Origin: Dipteris shenzhenensis
Taxonomy: Eukaryota > Polypodiophyta > Polypodiopsida > Gleicheniales
Reading direction: 5' to 3' (one strand)
Length of the DNA: 64,000 nt
Assembly: GCA_047967505.1 (NCBI GenBank)
Contig: CM106539.1
This document shows, in pieces, positions 25,507 through 35,069 of this stretch (its first letter is position 1; each line of letters starts with the position of its first letter). A program made the translations under genes and the position numbers. The notes under the pieces are model-generated. The model did no database searches and was not told the origin of the DNA. It saw only the letters and a list, made by a program, of their open reading frames with translations.

Positions 25507-27436
25507 CTACTCCTCCTCAGCACTCTGGGATTGCTCCTGTGGCTTCTGGTCCTCAGCATTAGGTGCTTCATCTGTGGGATCAAGGTGTATGACACCTTCT
25601 TGTACTTTAGAGCTTTCACCCAGCTCCACAGTAGCTGGTACAATAGGTTTGGGGGAGGCATAGCTCAAAAACCTCCAAATTGTATGAGCTCTAAAATTAT
25701 GTACATAGTTGGGGCTGAAGCTATCCTCTTTCATCTGCAATGGCAGAGGATAATTTAGAACACTTTGTATCATTATGAATTATCTTCAAGCTAAATGAAA
25801 AGTATTTTTCCTTACCAGGTCTGGCTGTTCCTTCTCAAAGTAGCTTGAAAGTATATATTTTGCATTGATCAGCACCCTCCATCCACAGCTACTTGAATCA
25901 TTTTGTTGTGGTGTCTGTACAGTTAGAAAAAAATGTTAGAAACTGTGAGCATCAGCACAAAACAAAATTATTCAATAAGTTCAAAGACATAGCATTTAAT
26001 AGACTTTTTACCTCTAGACTTATTGGCTCTATTGAATCCAAAAGAGAGACATTTGGAGGACAGTAATCCAATGCATCTAATAGCCTTCTAATACAACTGC
26101 AATATGTATAATTTAGTTAGTATGGTATCAAAATAATGAAGTTTTAAGTTCAAAAAGCACACACAACACTTACAATTTCAGCTCTCTGTGTGTGTTTTTA
26201 AGAGAGTTGAATAGAAAGCATTGCTTCTGCTGAATGTCAATAGACACAAAACTCCAGTGGTCACTGCATAAGGAAAAAAGCATAAGAAAATGAAAGGCTA
26301 CAAGAGTTCCCAATATTAAAGAAGAATCTTAAAAGAAGTAGTCACCCACATACCTGCTATGGTATGGAAGTAGCAAAACATCAATTACTTCAAAATTGCA
26401 GTGTTTGAACCAGCTGGAAATACTAATGGGAGTCTCCTTTGCATCTCTTAATCTAGAAGAAATGGCTGGATCAACAATATGGACTGTATGTTGTACAGAG
26501 GGGTGAAGCCAGCTTCTCATCATGCTGCATAGGATCAGAAAATAATTAGTATAGGTTATAAAGGAGTTACAAGGAGGATTGATTTGCAAAAAATGTAAAA
26601 TTTATAGACACTTACTAGAGCATTGCAAGAATGATAGTATCTGAGCAATACTCATTCTTATTAGCCAATGCTGCTAAGCATTGTTTTGTCAAATCAAAAT
26701 CATTGACTGAAACTTCATCCTCAATATGTACAACTACATCAGCGCCGAGCTCCTTCAACCTTCTATGTATGTGTAGCTCCTTCTTTCCAGTCTCCACATC
26801 TATAACAGATTTTGTTTCTTTTATTTGCTGCTTCAGTGAGTCCTCATAAGCAGCCTTCCCTCTGGTGTTCTTTGAGTGTGTTACCTTAACAACCTTTACC
26901 TCATCAGCCTTCAACTTCCTTGTAGGTGGAATTAGCAATATATCTCTCATTTTGATGTCCTGCCATTCCACAGGATGAACCAGCTTGTCATACCTCCATC
27001 TCACTCTGGACAAAGTGTTGAAGTCTTTGGCCATCAAAGTCACCCTGTGAGCATGGGCTGCTACAAGCATTGCATCCTCAAAATATTTCTCCAGGTAATC
27101 CTCTGCCATTTCCTGTAAGGAAAGAATGGTAGTTCTATTCCACCTGAACCCAAGGTTCCAACTGTCACAAATTTCTCTCACTAGTCTTTGAAAGGGTGCT
27201 TTGGGTATTGCAAAGCCTATAGCTTTCTGTTGCCTCCTTATCTCCCTTAGCACACCAGCACCCTTATTCAATCTTTTGGCCTTTTGCTTGAGCAAGCTCA
27301 TTGGCTTACCCTTCCTGCCATGTGCAGCTCTTCCCTTTGGAGGCACACTAAACTTCTTGGTACCTGCCCCAGCTGCTGCTACTGCAAGACCTGGTCCTTT
27401 GCCAACTTTCCTTGCAGTTGACTTGGTTCTTGCCAT
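25507..27436 (-). CDS. Histone H3 fold - Ulp1 (C48) protease fusion protein, 497 aa
   Basis: Six coding exons: 26616-27436, 26354-26524, 26174-26263, 26012-26096, 25816-25914, 25507-25734. All introns are GT-AG, 77-97 bp, and the phases agree, giving 497 residues. Residues 1-10 read MARTKSTARK, keeping H3 Lys4 and Lys9. Residues about 62-148 match the H3 fold (LREIRRQQK, PFQRLVREI, LQEMAEDYL, FEDAMLVAAHAHRVTLMAKD). Loop 1 has ordinary H3 length, so it is not obviously CENH3. Residues about 250-420 look like a Ulp1/SENP SUMO-protease domain: DHW (His333), FNSL (Asn350 where Asp is usual), QQNDSSSCGW (Gln393, Cys399). The tail is acidic. The protein is probably nuclear. A leader intron (27449-28327) is likely. 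Function in transposition is inference. Confidence 0.82.
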
Positions 27437-27469
27437 CACTCTGAAAAACTGCATACAAAGGATTGGAAA

Positions 27470-28190
27470 GAGATCACAGACATGGAGAACATGTTCTAAC
27501 AAAGAAAAGGCAATCACAGGGGTGGAAGAAGCCAAATAGAGAAATTTGCAATAAAATGCGATATGAGTAGTTTGGAATTTCAAACAGGTCCACATCGCAT
27601 TTTGCTGCAAATTTTTTAAATGACAAGCTGGTGCACTCCTACAGTGATTTCTATGTTTCTCCAACCAAATACAGTATGAATGGAGTCTATGCAAGAAGAT
27701 TACAGCTATGGAAGTCACAAAACCAGAACATGTTCTAACAAAGAAAAGGCAATCACAGGGGTGGAAGAAGCCAAATAGAGAAATTTGCAATAAAATGCGA
27801 TATGAGCAGTTTGGAATTTCAAACAGGTCCACATCGCATTTTGCTGCAAATTTTTGAAATGACATGCTGGTGCACTCCTACAGTGATTTTTTTGTCTCTC
27901 CAACCAAATACAGTATGAATGGAGTTTATGCAAGAAGATTAGAGCTATGGAAGTCACAAAACCAGAACATGTGCTAACAAAGAAAAGGCAATCACAGGGG
28001 TGGAAGAAGCCAAATAGAGAAATTTGCAATAAAATGCGATATGAGCAGTTTGGAATTTCAAACAGGTCCACATCGCATTTTGCTGCAAATTTTTGAAATG
28101 ACATGCTAGTGCACTCCTACAGTGATTTCTTTGTCTCTCCAACCAAATACAGTATGAATGGAGTTTATGCAAGAAGATCACATGCAAATA
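27470..28190. repeat. Three tandem 239-bp repeats, each with a hairpin, in the H3-Ulp1 leader intron
   Basis: The unit repeats with period 239 bp (hairpin starts at 27543, 27782 and 28021). Each holds an inverted repeat, AATTTGCAATAAAATGCGA against TCGCATTTTGCTGCAAATT, separated by about 35 bases. The whole array lies between an apparent splice donor (TTTCAG|GTCAGT, 28328/28327) and the acceptor before the ATG (GCAG|TTTTTCAG, 27449/27448). Confidence 0.92.
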
Positions 28191-28328
28191 TCACACTTGA
28201 AGATCTGCATTCCTACAGTGATTTCTCTGTCTTTAATTTGAGTCTATGCATTTCCATGCAGGATGTATTTTTTCTATTTTAGGCAAGAAGATTGCAGAGA
28301 CTAAGGGGAGAACCCATTGTTACTGACC

Positions 28329-28867
28329 TGAAATCTATCTGTGGATGTGCTGTGCTGCTGAGGAGTAATCTGTGCTGAGAATGAACCTGTGCTGCTGGAC
28401 AAGATGCTGATGCTGCAGAGTATGGAGGTAGGGAGGCAAGAGAGCAGAGACTGGAGGGCAAGAGGTCTAAAACAGGATACCACAAATAAGTGCAAATAGA
28501 ATTAAAGAATCACTAAATCCCACACGTGTGGAATGTAGTCGTTTTTCACACGTGTGGATGGGACCCAGATCTCTTGGAGTTTGAAATTTGGCACGTGTGA
28601 AAGTACACTTTATTCCTTGGAACTTGTGCCATTCATGATTTCATCATCAATACCACCACCACTTTTCCCTCCCCTGGATCCCAATCTTTCATCCCTGCCA
28701 CGACCCTCGCATCTTCCATTTCCTTCTCTCTGATCCTTTCCTACCCAGCACACTCCATCCAGACTACAACCTACCTGAAGACAGTACTGCCAGATCTCCA
28801 GGTTACCTAGAGTGCAAAGTTCAAGCCAGAGAAAGAGCAGGAGATTTACCAGTGCAACTCAATCAGC
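28329..28867. promoter_or_regulatory. Divergent promoter region with three CACGTG boxes
   Basis: Separates the leader of the H3-Ulp1 gene (minus) from unknown gene B (plus). The palindrome CACACGTGTG occurs at 28521-28530 and 28547-28556, and GGCACGTGTG occurs at about 28590. CACGTG is the G-box/E-box core bound by plant bHLH and bZIP factors. No clear TATA box could be fixed on either side. Confidence 0.5.
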
Positions 28868-31517
28868 ATGGAAAAGGAAAAAAAAGGTCAAAATTCTAGT
28901 TTGGTTTCAATGTTTTTCAACATTTATTTCTTCCATCCATTGGATTTTTGATGTCCCAATGTCTTCACTCAGCTCCATCCTTCTTCTTACATTTTCAATT
29001 AATACTGTTCAAGAATGTGGTAAATCACCCAGAAATTAGATTTTAGGTTGATATGAATAGAAACAGGAAATTTGCAACAAAATGCGAGGAGAGTGGTTTA
29101 TAATTCTCTAAACAGCCCATATCGCATTTTGCTGCAAATTCCTGTTGTTGACTCCTTCCTCATGAAAAGTTTCACTCATTCCATTATTTCTCTTGCATAT
29201 GAGATCATAGTGTCCAGGAATCACTGAGATGAACCAAGTGCTTGATTTGACATGCACATGAACAGAACTTGAGAATTTGCAACAAAATGCGAGGAGAGGT
29301 TTATAATTCTCTAAACAGCCCATATCGCATTTTGCTGCAAATTCCTGTTGTTGACACATTCCTCATGAATAGTTTCACCCATTCCATTATTTCTCTTGCA
29401 TATGAGATCATAGTGTCCAGGCATCACTGAGAGGAACCAATTGCTTGATTTGACATGCACATGAATAGAATTTGAGAATTTGCAACAAAATGCGAGGAGA
29501 GTGGTTTATAATTCTCTAAACAGCCCATATTGCATTTTGCTGCAAATTCCTGTGTATTAATTGTTTCTCACTTCTACCTCATGAATTTGCTATCTTTAGC
29601 CCTGTGGAAATCTTCCTTGATGATGAGAAATGTTTTTGTTTTAGAACAGCTGGCTCCCAGGCCCCACCTTTCAAGAGGAAGCTAGACTTTTCTGCTGCTA
29701 TTATTAGACCACAGCAATCACCAGGTGAGTCATGAGATGTCATGAAGGAATTATCTGGTGATATACAATGCATTCACTGATTGCATATGTCAGCATATAG
29801 AATTCATAGTATATAAGTTTTTGAACAGGCAAAAAGAAGAGGCTGGAGCAGAGTGCTGATTCTTCCATCAAAAAACAAATGGAACCAGAAGAGGACAATT
29901 CTCCAGATTTGCTCCTATTTGAGTTTCTTCACAAATGCAAGGCTCAGAGTAACTTCCATATATACCACATTATTTTCAACATGGAGTTCACAATGAGCTC
30001 TGTACTGGAGTAGCACAAAGATTTTCTTTCAGACTATTGGGATGCCTTCAAAGAACTGACAGAGGCAGGAAGAATTGTGGGAGGAGAAAAGGTTTTTGTG
30101 CACCTAAATCATATTGTCTCCAATGACAGGCTGAGGTACCATGTGAACAGAAGATTTGACAGCTTGCCTGATCACTATAAATTCAACTGTACTTTGCACA
30201 CCAGAAAGTGCAGAGTGCTGGAGGAGAGCATGGCATTTCTTATGTACATTGTCTTCAGTCAGGAGTCTTTGGATGAACAAGGGCAGGAAATAGAAGAAGA
30301 AGACACATCTGAAGCAAAGGAAAAGGAGGATGTTTCTTTGGTCACAGAAATGGCAGAGCAAGAAGAAGATATCAACCTTCAGGATGAGGGGCTGCAAGTG
30401 GCTGCTCTTGACCTTGTTCAACTGAGGACAAAAACTCTGAGGGGAGCAGAGCCAGTTGAAGATTTTGATGTTCAGAGCAGCAACTATGCAGTGCCCATGC
30501 TTCCAGGTGTGTTGATTGGTGGAAAGGATTATGTTTTCCTCCATGATATAGAGTGCATGTTTGATTTGAGGGAGGACTATGCCATTTCCCTTATTGCCCA
30601 GGCTTCAAGGCTTGACAAGGAGGTTGGCATAGAGGATGACCATTCACTACTGGCTTTGGAAACAATGTTTGATCCTGTAGAGGCCCTTTCATTTTGTTTC
30701 AAAGAGGCTGAAAAGTTCCAAGAGCCAGATGAAGCTGCCTTCCAGCTCACACAGGAAGCTATGAATCTCTCAGCACTATACACAGAAAAGCCTAAAGAAG
30801 AGGCTGGACAAGAAGGGAGAGGCATAAATCTTTGGAAAGATGAACTGCTTGTTGCTGATGAAAATGAGAAGGTACTTCAAATCATATACTTTGACTTCTG
30901 CTTAACTTTGTTTTTGTAGGTTGTGTATTGTCTCACTCCAATCCTTTGATATGTTGCAGCTACAAATTGAGGATGACACATTCCTCCAGAGATCAAGTGG
31001 AAGCAGGCAGGTTGGGTTTCGCAAAATGTCAGGCCTAGCTCATTATATTCATGATCCAGGCAGTGCCAAGATCTTGATTTACCATAGGCAGTTGAGCAAC
31101 AATGGAGAAGCCATTGTTTACTTCCTAAAATGTTTGTCCAGGGCTTTAGGTGGACATGTTCTTTCATGGCAAAAGGAAAAGATCATTTTGATAGAGAGGT
31201 TGTCTGCCATAGATATATTTGGAGATTGTGTGAATAAGCAGGCCTCTAGGGCCGCTTACTTTTTGTCTTACACTTCTTATGCATTAGCATGTGGTGTTAA
31301 GGAGCCCAAATATCTGGAGGGCTATGGAAAACACCAGCTCGTAAGGTTTCGAGAGCCACCCATGATTGCATCAGGCCACACAGTCCAAGAAGAGGAACAG
31401 GTGGAGAGAGCTGAAGAAAAGGATAAAGAGACAGTCGACATCAAGCCAATAAAGAAGAAAAAGACTCCAATCAAGATCAAAAAGAGAGTTCCGATCGGCA
31501 GGCCCTGGGAGAAATAG
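28868..31517 (+). CDS. Unknown protein B of the TIR element, 536 aa (spliced)
   Basis: Proposed exons are 28868-28886, 29650-29724, 29829-29948, 30033-30871 and 30960-31517, with GT-AG introns and consistent phases (total 1611 nt). The first exon (MEKEKK) is tentative; the later exons are well supported, with introns of 84-104 bp. The N-terminus is basic (PPFKRKLDFSAAIIRP, KKKRLEQ). The middle has an acidic region (about residues 145-190: EEEDTSEAKEKEDVS). The C-terminal third begins SGSRQVGFRKMSGLAHYI and ends in a lysine-rich tail (IKPIKKKKTPIKIKKR), which suggests nuclear targeting. No enzyme motif was recognised. It diverges from the H3-Ulp1 gene and its first intron holds the second hairpin array. 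Confidence 0.65.
29055..29560. repeat. Three tandem ~204-bp repeats with the same hairpin, in intron 1 of gene B
   Basis: Hairpin starts are 29069, 29274 and 29477 (periods 205 and 203). The arms are AATTTGCAACAAAATGCGA and TCGCATTTTGCTGCAAATT. The third copy has one change in the right arm (ttgcat). The sequence between hairpins is unrelated to that of the 239-bp array, so only the hairpin is shared. Confidence 0.92.
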
Positions 31518-32029
31518 GATTTAGTCATCGAATATAGCACAAACATTATATTAAATTTGAACTGATTTGTATAAAGTCTTTGATATCTGGTATGATCTTG
31601 TATAAATGATTAATAAGTTGATGATGAAATGATTTGTACATTTACATAGAGTGGTGTCGTTAAATATTAAATGAACAATATATTGAAATTGTAAACAAAT
31701 TGTATTAAGTTCAGATCATATGTTTCACATTGAAATACTTTTCATGCATAACACCAAGAGTCACTTGTTCCACTAAAAAAATTTCTATTGAATGAGTTTG
31801 AAAACATGTGGACATAACACCAATAAGTTACAAATGAGTCCTATTCATGTTTACTTGTCCATTTATGGTTTCTAAATATCTTCGATTCCCTCCATTGTCT
31901 ATGTCTCTCTACTGGAATTGAATTGTCTAGAGCTTGTCTTCGTCTTTGCTTTTGGGCTAGAAGAAAAGCAAGCTTGATTTTGGAGCTAGCATCTTTTCTT
32001 TTAGCATGCAGCCTCTATAGTATGCCTTG
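31518..32029. other. Convergent 3' region between gene B and the transposase
   Basis: AT-rich. On the minus strand, just past the transposase stop at 32030, an open stretch (AKRKDASSKIKLAFLLA onward, to about 31850) looks like a displaced C-terminal extension of the transposase that a further frameshift or unseen splice would have to join. Confidence 0.4.
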
Positions 32030-34578
32030 CTAAAACCATTGGAAGACTTTCTTCAGACTATTCGCCTTTTGACTCCCTCCATAGTGTTGTGTGTGTCTAA
32101 AAAATGCATTACGTGCCATGTAGTGAGACTTCTCCATGCCTTGGGTAGACCAAATAGCTGGGCATCCATACTTTTTGACAAAATAGGGAAGGTGGTTGTA
32201 TATGATATGCTGTAAGACATAAGAATGCATAGTAAGTAATAAAAAAAAAGAGGATCACACTTAAGTAAAAGAAAAAGACATAACCTTACCATGTAGTGAG
32301 TTATATTGCAGGCTGTCCACGCGTCTTTCATTGACTTTCCAAAATGTTTAATTGCCTCCTCAAAGTTCTTGTAATCACTCTTTGTCCATGTTACTTTGTC
32401 ACAGAACATGAAGAGTTGATCAAGAGACCTCCACACCTCTGCCTTCCTATTTCGTGCTTCCCCATCTGCCTCATGATCTTTCACAGCATTATGGACTTGC
32501 TTCCACAATCCATAATTAATCTTTGAAACTGCTCTACCTTGCCTTACTTGCTTACTGTGTTTGGGTCGAGACAAGAATCTTCTTGCCTTAACACCACCAA
32601 TAGAGGGCTTGATTGGTACCTCCTTGCCATTGGTAGACCTTTTTAAAATCCTTTGTGATTTGAACATCTCCTCCATGCAGACCTATATCGGATAACACTT
32701 TTTCCAATGCTTGAAGAGCATCCTTTCTATTTTTTTCGGGACGGAGTTTCCAAGCAAATCCAATATATAAAAATACCAATTTCTCAATAATTCGACATAG
32801 ACCATGCAATGTGCAGATGTGAACATTACATAGTGGAATGTCCAGAATGGCCTTGAAGTCAGGGTCAACTTTATCTCTATTAGGTGCTCTCTTCCACCAT
32901 TTTGAATCCATTACTTGAGCTGATTCTTTGCAGTAAAGACAAGGAGACTTTGAGTTGCCTCCTTTACTAATGTTATACATGCACTTAAGTGTTTTAAGAT
33001 CCCCGACCATGTGCCACTCTACTTGAAAATCACCTTTTCCTGCAACATGGAGATTCTCGCCTTGCACTTGTCTTTTGATTATTCTTGGTATTTCCGTGTG
33101 GTGAAACACCCAATCTAGTGTTTCATGGTCTTCGGTCTTCACCTGCGAGATTATAGAAAACAAAAGTATTACTATATCAGATTTGAAAACAATGACCAAA
33201 ATCAAGTATAAAACAACCCATGATCATACCTGGAACGAGCCTAACCACCATATGTGTTTCTCTGACTGCACACTAAAATACTTCGAACTCGCTTCAGTCA
33301 ATGATGTATCAATTGCTCCATTCATCAATGTAATAGTAACTCTTTCCATTTTCTTTTCCTTTACAACCTCACACTCATCCAGTTTGATAACAAATTTCAA
33401 AATGCCTTTGCACTCCTCAAATGTTATTCCATAAAACTTGACCATTCTTTTTTGAAGTTGTTGCAGATCTAAAAATATATTGTTCCAAGGATCATACACA
33501 GTGGTTCCTTTAACACCATGAAATATTTCTTCAATATGGATATATTGCCCAATAAATTCATCTATACTTTCATTCAAATGACCTCTTATCCTCCACACGG
33601 TTGCTGGATTTGGCAGTAAAACTCGTTTAATCCTTTGATCTTTCAAAGTTGAGGATATCGCATGGAAAATCAAACTATATCCCTTCCTGCTAACTCCAGT
33701 AACATCAAGAGCCTCTTGGATTATAGTGCCATCAACTTGATTATTGGATACAAAGTCCTCTACAACATTGCGTTTGACTGTTTTGTATTTTTTTTCCTCA
33801 ATCAAACCTTTTGCTACACTGCAAGAAAGCAATCCTTTCATTTGTTTAACAGGAAGAAGTTTCGGGTCCATATTTTCTTTTGCAGGCTCCAATAATTTCC
33901 TGTAGTAACAACACAATATGACTATATTATTCAGCACCTCCATTCTTATTTTGCGACAATCAACGAAATAGATATAGTCTGGAAGAGAGCCTTTTTGAGT
34001 ATACAAAATGATAAATTTCAATCTAACCTTGCTTCCTGAATTCGTCGCTTGCATCCACCAGTCCCAGCCTTCAAATTTGCAAAGTTTATAATCTTCCTGC
34101 TACGTAGTCTGTCTCCAAGTACAGTTCTCTTCTTTCTTGCTCTTGTCAACTCTTTTTTACTCTTTGAATGCTCCTCAATTTCATTCTGCAACTGCTGCTC
34201 CAATTTTGCACGAAGGGCTATCTCCTGCATCTTGGCCACCTTTTCTTGTAGGTACATCATTTTATACGTTTCCGCAAATGCAGACTGTGCTGAAATATAA
34301 CCAAGAAGTCCATTTTGTCCATCGCCGGCAAACCTCAGTAATGTGGTGGGATTGACAAATGGAGGTGTAGAGTTTTTTACTTGACATTTTGGATATATGC
34401 TTCCATCGCACCATAAGTCAATATGTTGAAGCCCTTCTCTTCTCATATTTTCCCGCTGTTGAGCATTCAGCACCGTATCCTTTCGTCTTTTTTGTGCTGG
34501 AGCATATTGTTCTTCTAAGTCGATGTGAAGATGGTGTAATCGCTTCTTCTGAGATAGTGACTCACTAGTATCGGCCAT
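32030..34578 (-). pseudogene. DDE/RNase H-like putative transposase, probable single frameshift
   Basis: Exons are 34028-34578, 33230-33899, 32290-33142 and 32030-32209, with GT-AG introns of 80-128 bp. The total is 2254 nt, one more than a multiple of three. The surplus fits an indel in an A5 run near 32640, where the frame passes from ITKDFKK to a frame reading PSIGGVKARRFL. The N-terminal part has a coiled coil (about residues 95-160). Candidate catalytic residues are Asp in KLDECEVVK (about 33378), Asp in MVGDLKTLKC (33000) and Glu in QGMEKSHYMARN (32133). Cysteines in CMYN...CLYC and His in CNVHICTLH suggest a zinc-binding insertion. The layout suggests a large cut-and-paste transposase; I cannot assign the superfamily. 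A sequencing error in the homopolymer would make it intact. Confidence 0.65.
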
Positions 34579-34947
34579 TTTTTGTGCTTCTGAGGTTGCG
34601 AAGTTTGTTTTTCAATCTCATAGTCGTTTTGTAACATGAATCGTGGAAGTGTGGCGGTATCCATGTGAATATTTTGAAAACTTGCAATCACCAAGTTCAG
34701 TGATGGACTCTTTATGAAAGGCCTGCACACGTCGGCCAAAGAGATGCGGAATCTTTGGTAAACAAAAAAAAATCTAAGGAGATATTTAATGCAAAATCGT
34801 GTTAGTCAGACAAAAGATTATCTTATTCCTTTTTGAATTGACAGTTCTGTAGTCCTTACTGACAGTTCTGAGCCACGTTTCCGTATTTTACTATTTCTGA
34901 GGTCTTTTAGGAGAGAAATAAATCAAAAAATAGTGAATTTCTTACAG

Positions 34948-34979
34948 GGCCCCAAAATGAGTTCCCTTTTTCCCTAATG
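34948..34979 (-). repeat. Right terminal inverted repeat
   Basis: Reverse complement begins CATTAGGGAAAAAGGGAACT; 30 of 32 positions match the left repeat. Confidence 0.9.
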
Positions 34980-35045
34980 ATTGCCACACATACAAGCACA
35001 CACACATATTTATGCCTTTTACTTTGGTCAAATTTATCCATAACA
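34980..35045 (-). repeat. 3' LTR of gypsy-1, remaining part
   Basis: attgccacacatacaagcac to ataaca matches 53211-53277. In element sense the LTR begins TGTTATGGATAA. Confidence 0.9.
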
Positions 35046-35058
35046 GTTCCCCCCCCAA
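35046..35058 (-). other. Polypurine tract of gypsy-1
   Basis: On the minus strand CTTGGGGGGGGAAC directly precedes the LTR start. Confidence 0.8.
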
Positions 35059-35069
35059 GAAGGGAATGC

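Larger units (their letters stand above)
23323..34979. mobile_element. 11.66-kb terminal-inverted-repeat DNA element carrying four genes
   Basis: Bounded by about 32-bp inverted repeats (30 of 32 match) starting CATTAGG. The sister LTR at 53200-53220 reads tattatact-attgcca without interruption, which defines both ends exactly. Gene order: unknown A (+), histone H3 fold-Ulp1 protease fusion (-), unknown B (+), DDE-like putative transposase (-). Base composition and intron style are uniform across the four genes, and three of the four frames are open after splicing. There is no polymerase B, capsid, helicase or reverse transcriptase, so it is not a Maverick/Polinton, Helitron or retroelement. 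The transposase family is unresolved. Confidence 0.85.

Noticed and set aside
25507-27436. Host histone H3 or CENH3 gene caught by chance
   Set aside because: The H3 part is divergent, has a long altered tail and is fused to a Ulp1-like domain. It sits between matching inverted repeats and shares intron design and hairpins with its neighbour.
26615-27865. A 416-aa continuous minus frame starting MSFQKFAAKCDV
   Set aside because: The first 143 residues are a chance read-through of the 239-bp repeats and the leader intron. The H3-like Met at 27436, just after a splice acceptor, is the sensible start.
27715-28187. Short frames repeated in each 239-bp unit (CHFKNLQQNAMWTCLKF)
   Set aside because: They follow the repeat, with different start and stop points in each unit, and include the hairpin arms. 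They are not a repeated gene.
27470-29560. CRISPR-like array
   Set aside because: Three units of 200-240 bp in each of two places, in a plant-type intron context. There are no short regularly spaced repeats with unique spacers.
23323-34979. Maverick/Polinton, virophage or integrated virus
   Set aside because: No DNA polymerase B, capsid, packaging ATPase or retroviral-type integrase. The inverted ends are short and the genes have plant-like introns.
23323-34979. Helitron, because no target duplication is seen
   Set aside because: Helitrons lack terminal inverted repeats and carry Rep/helicase; neither fits here.
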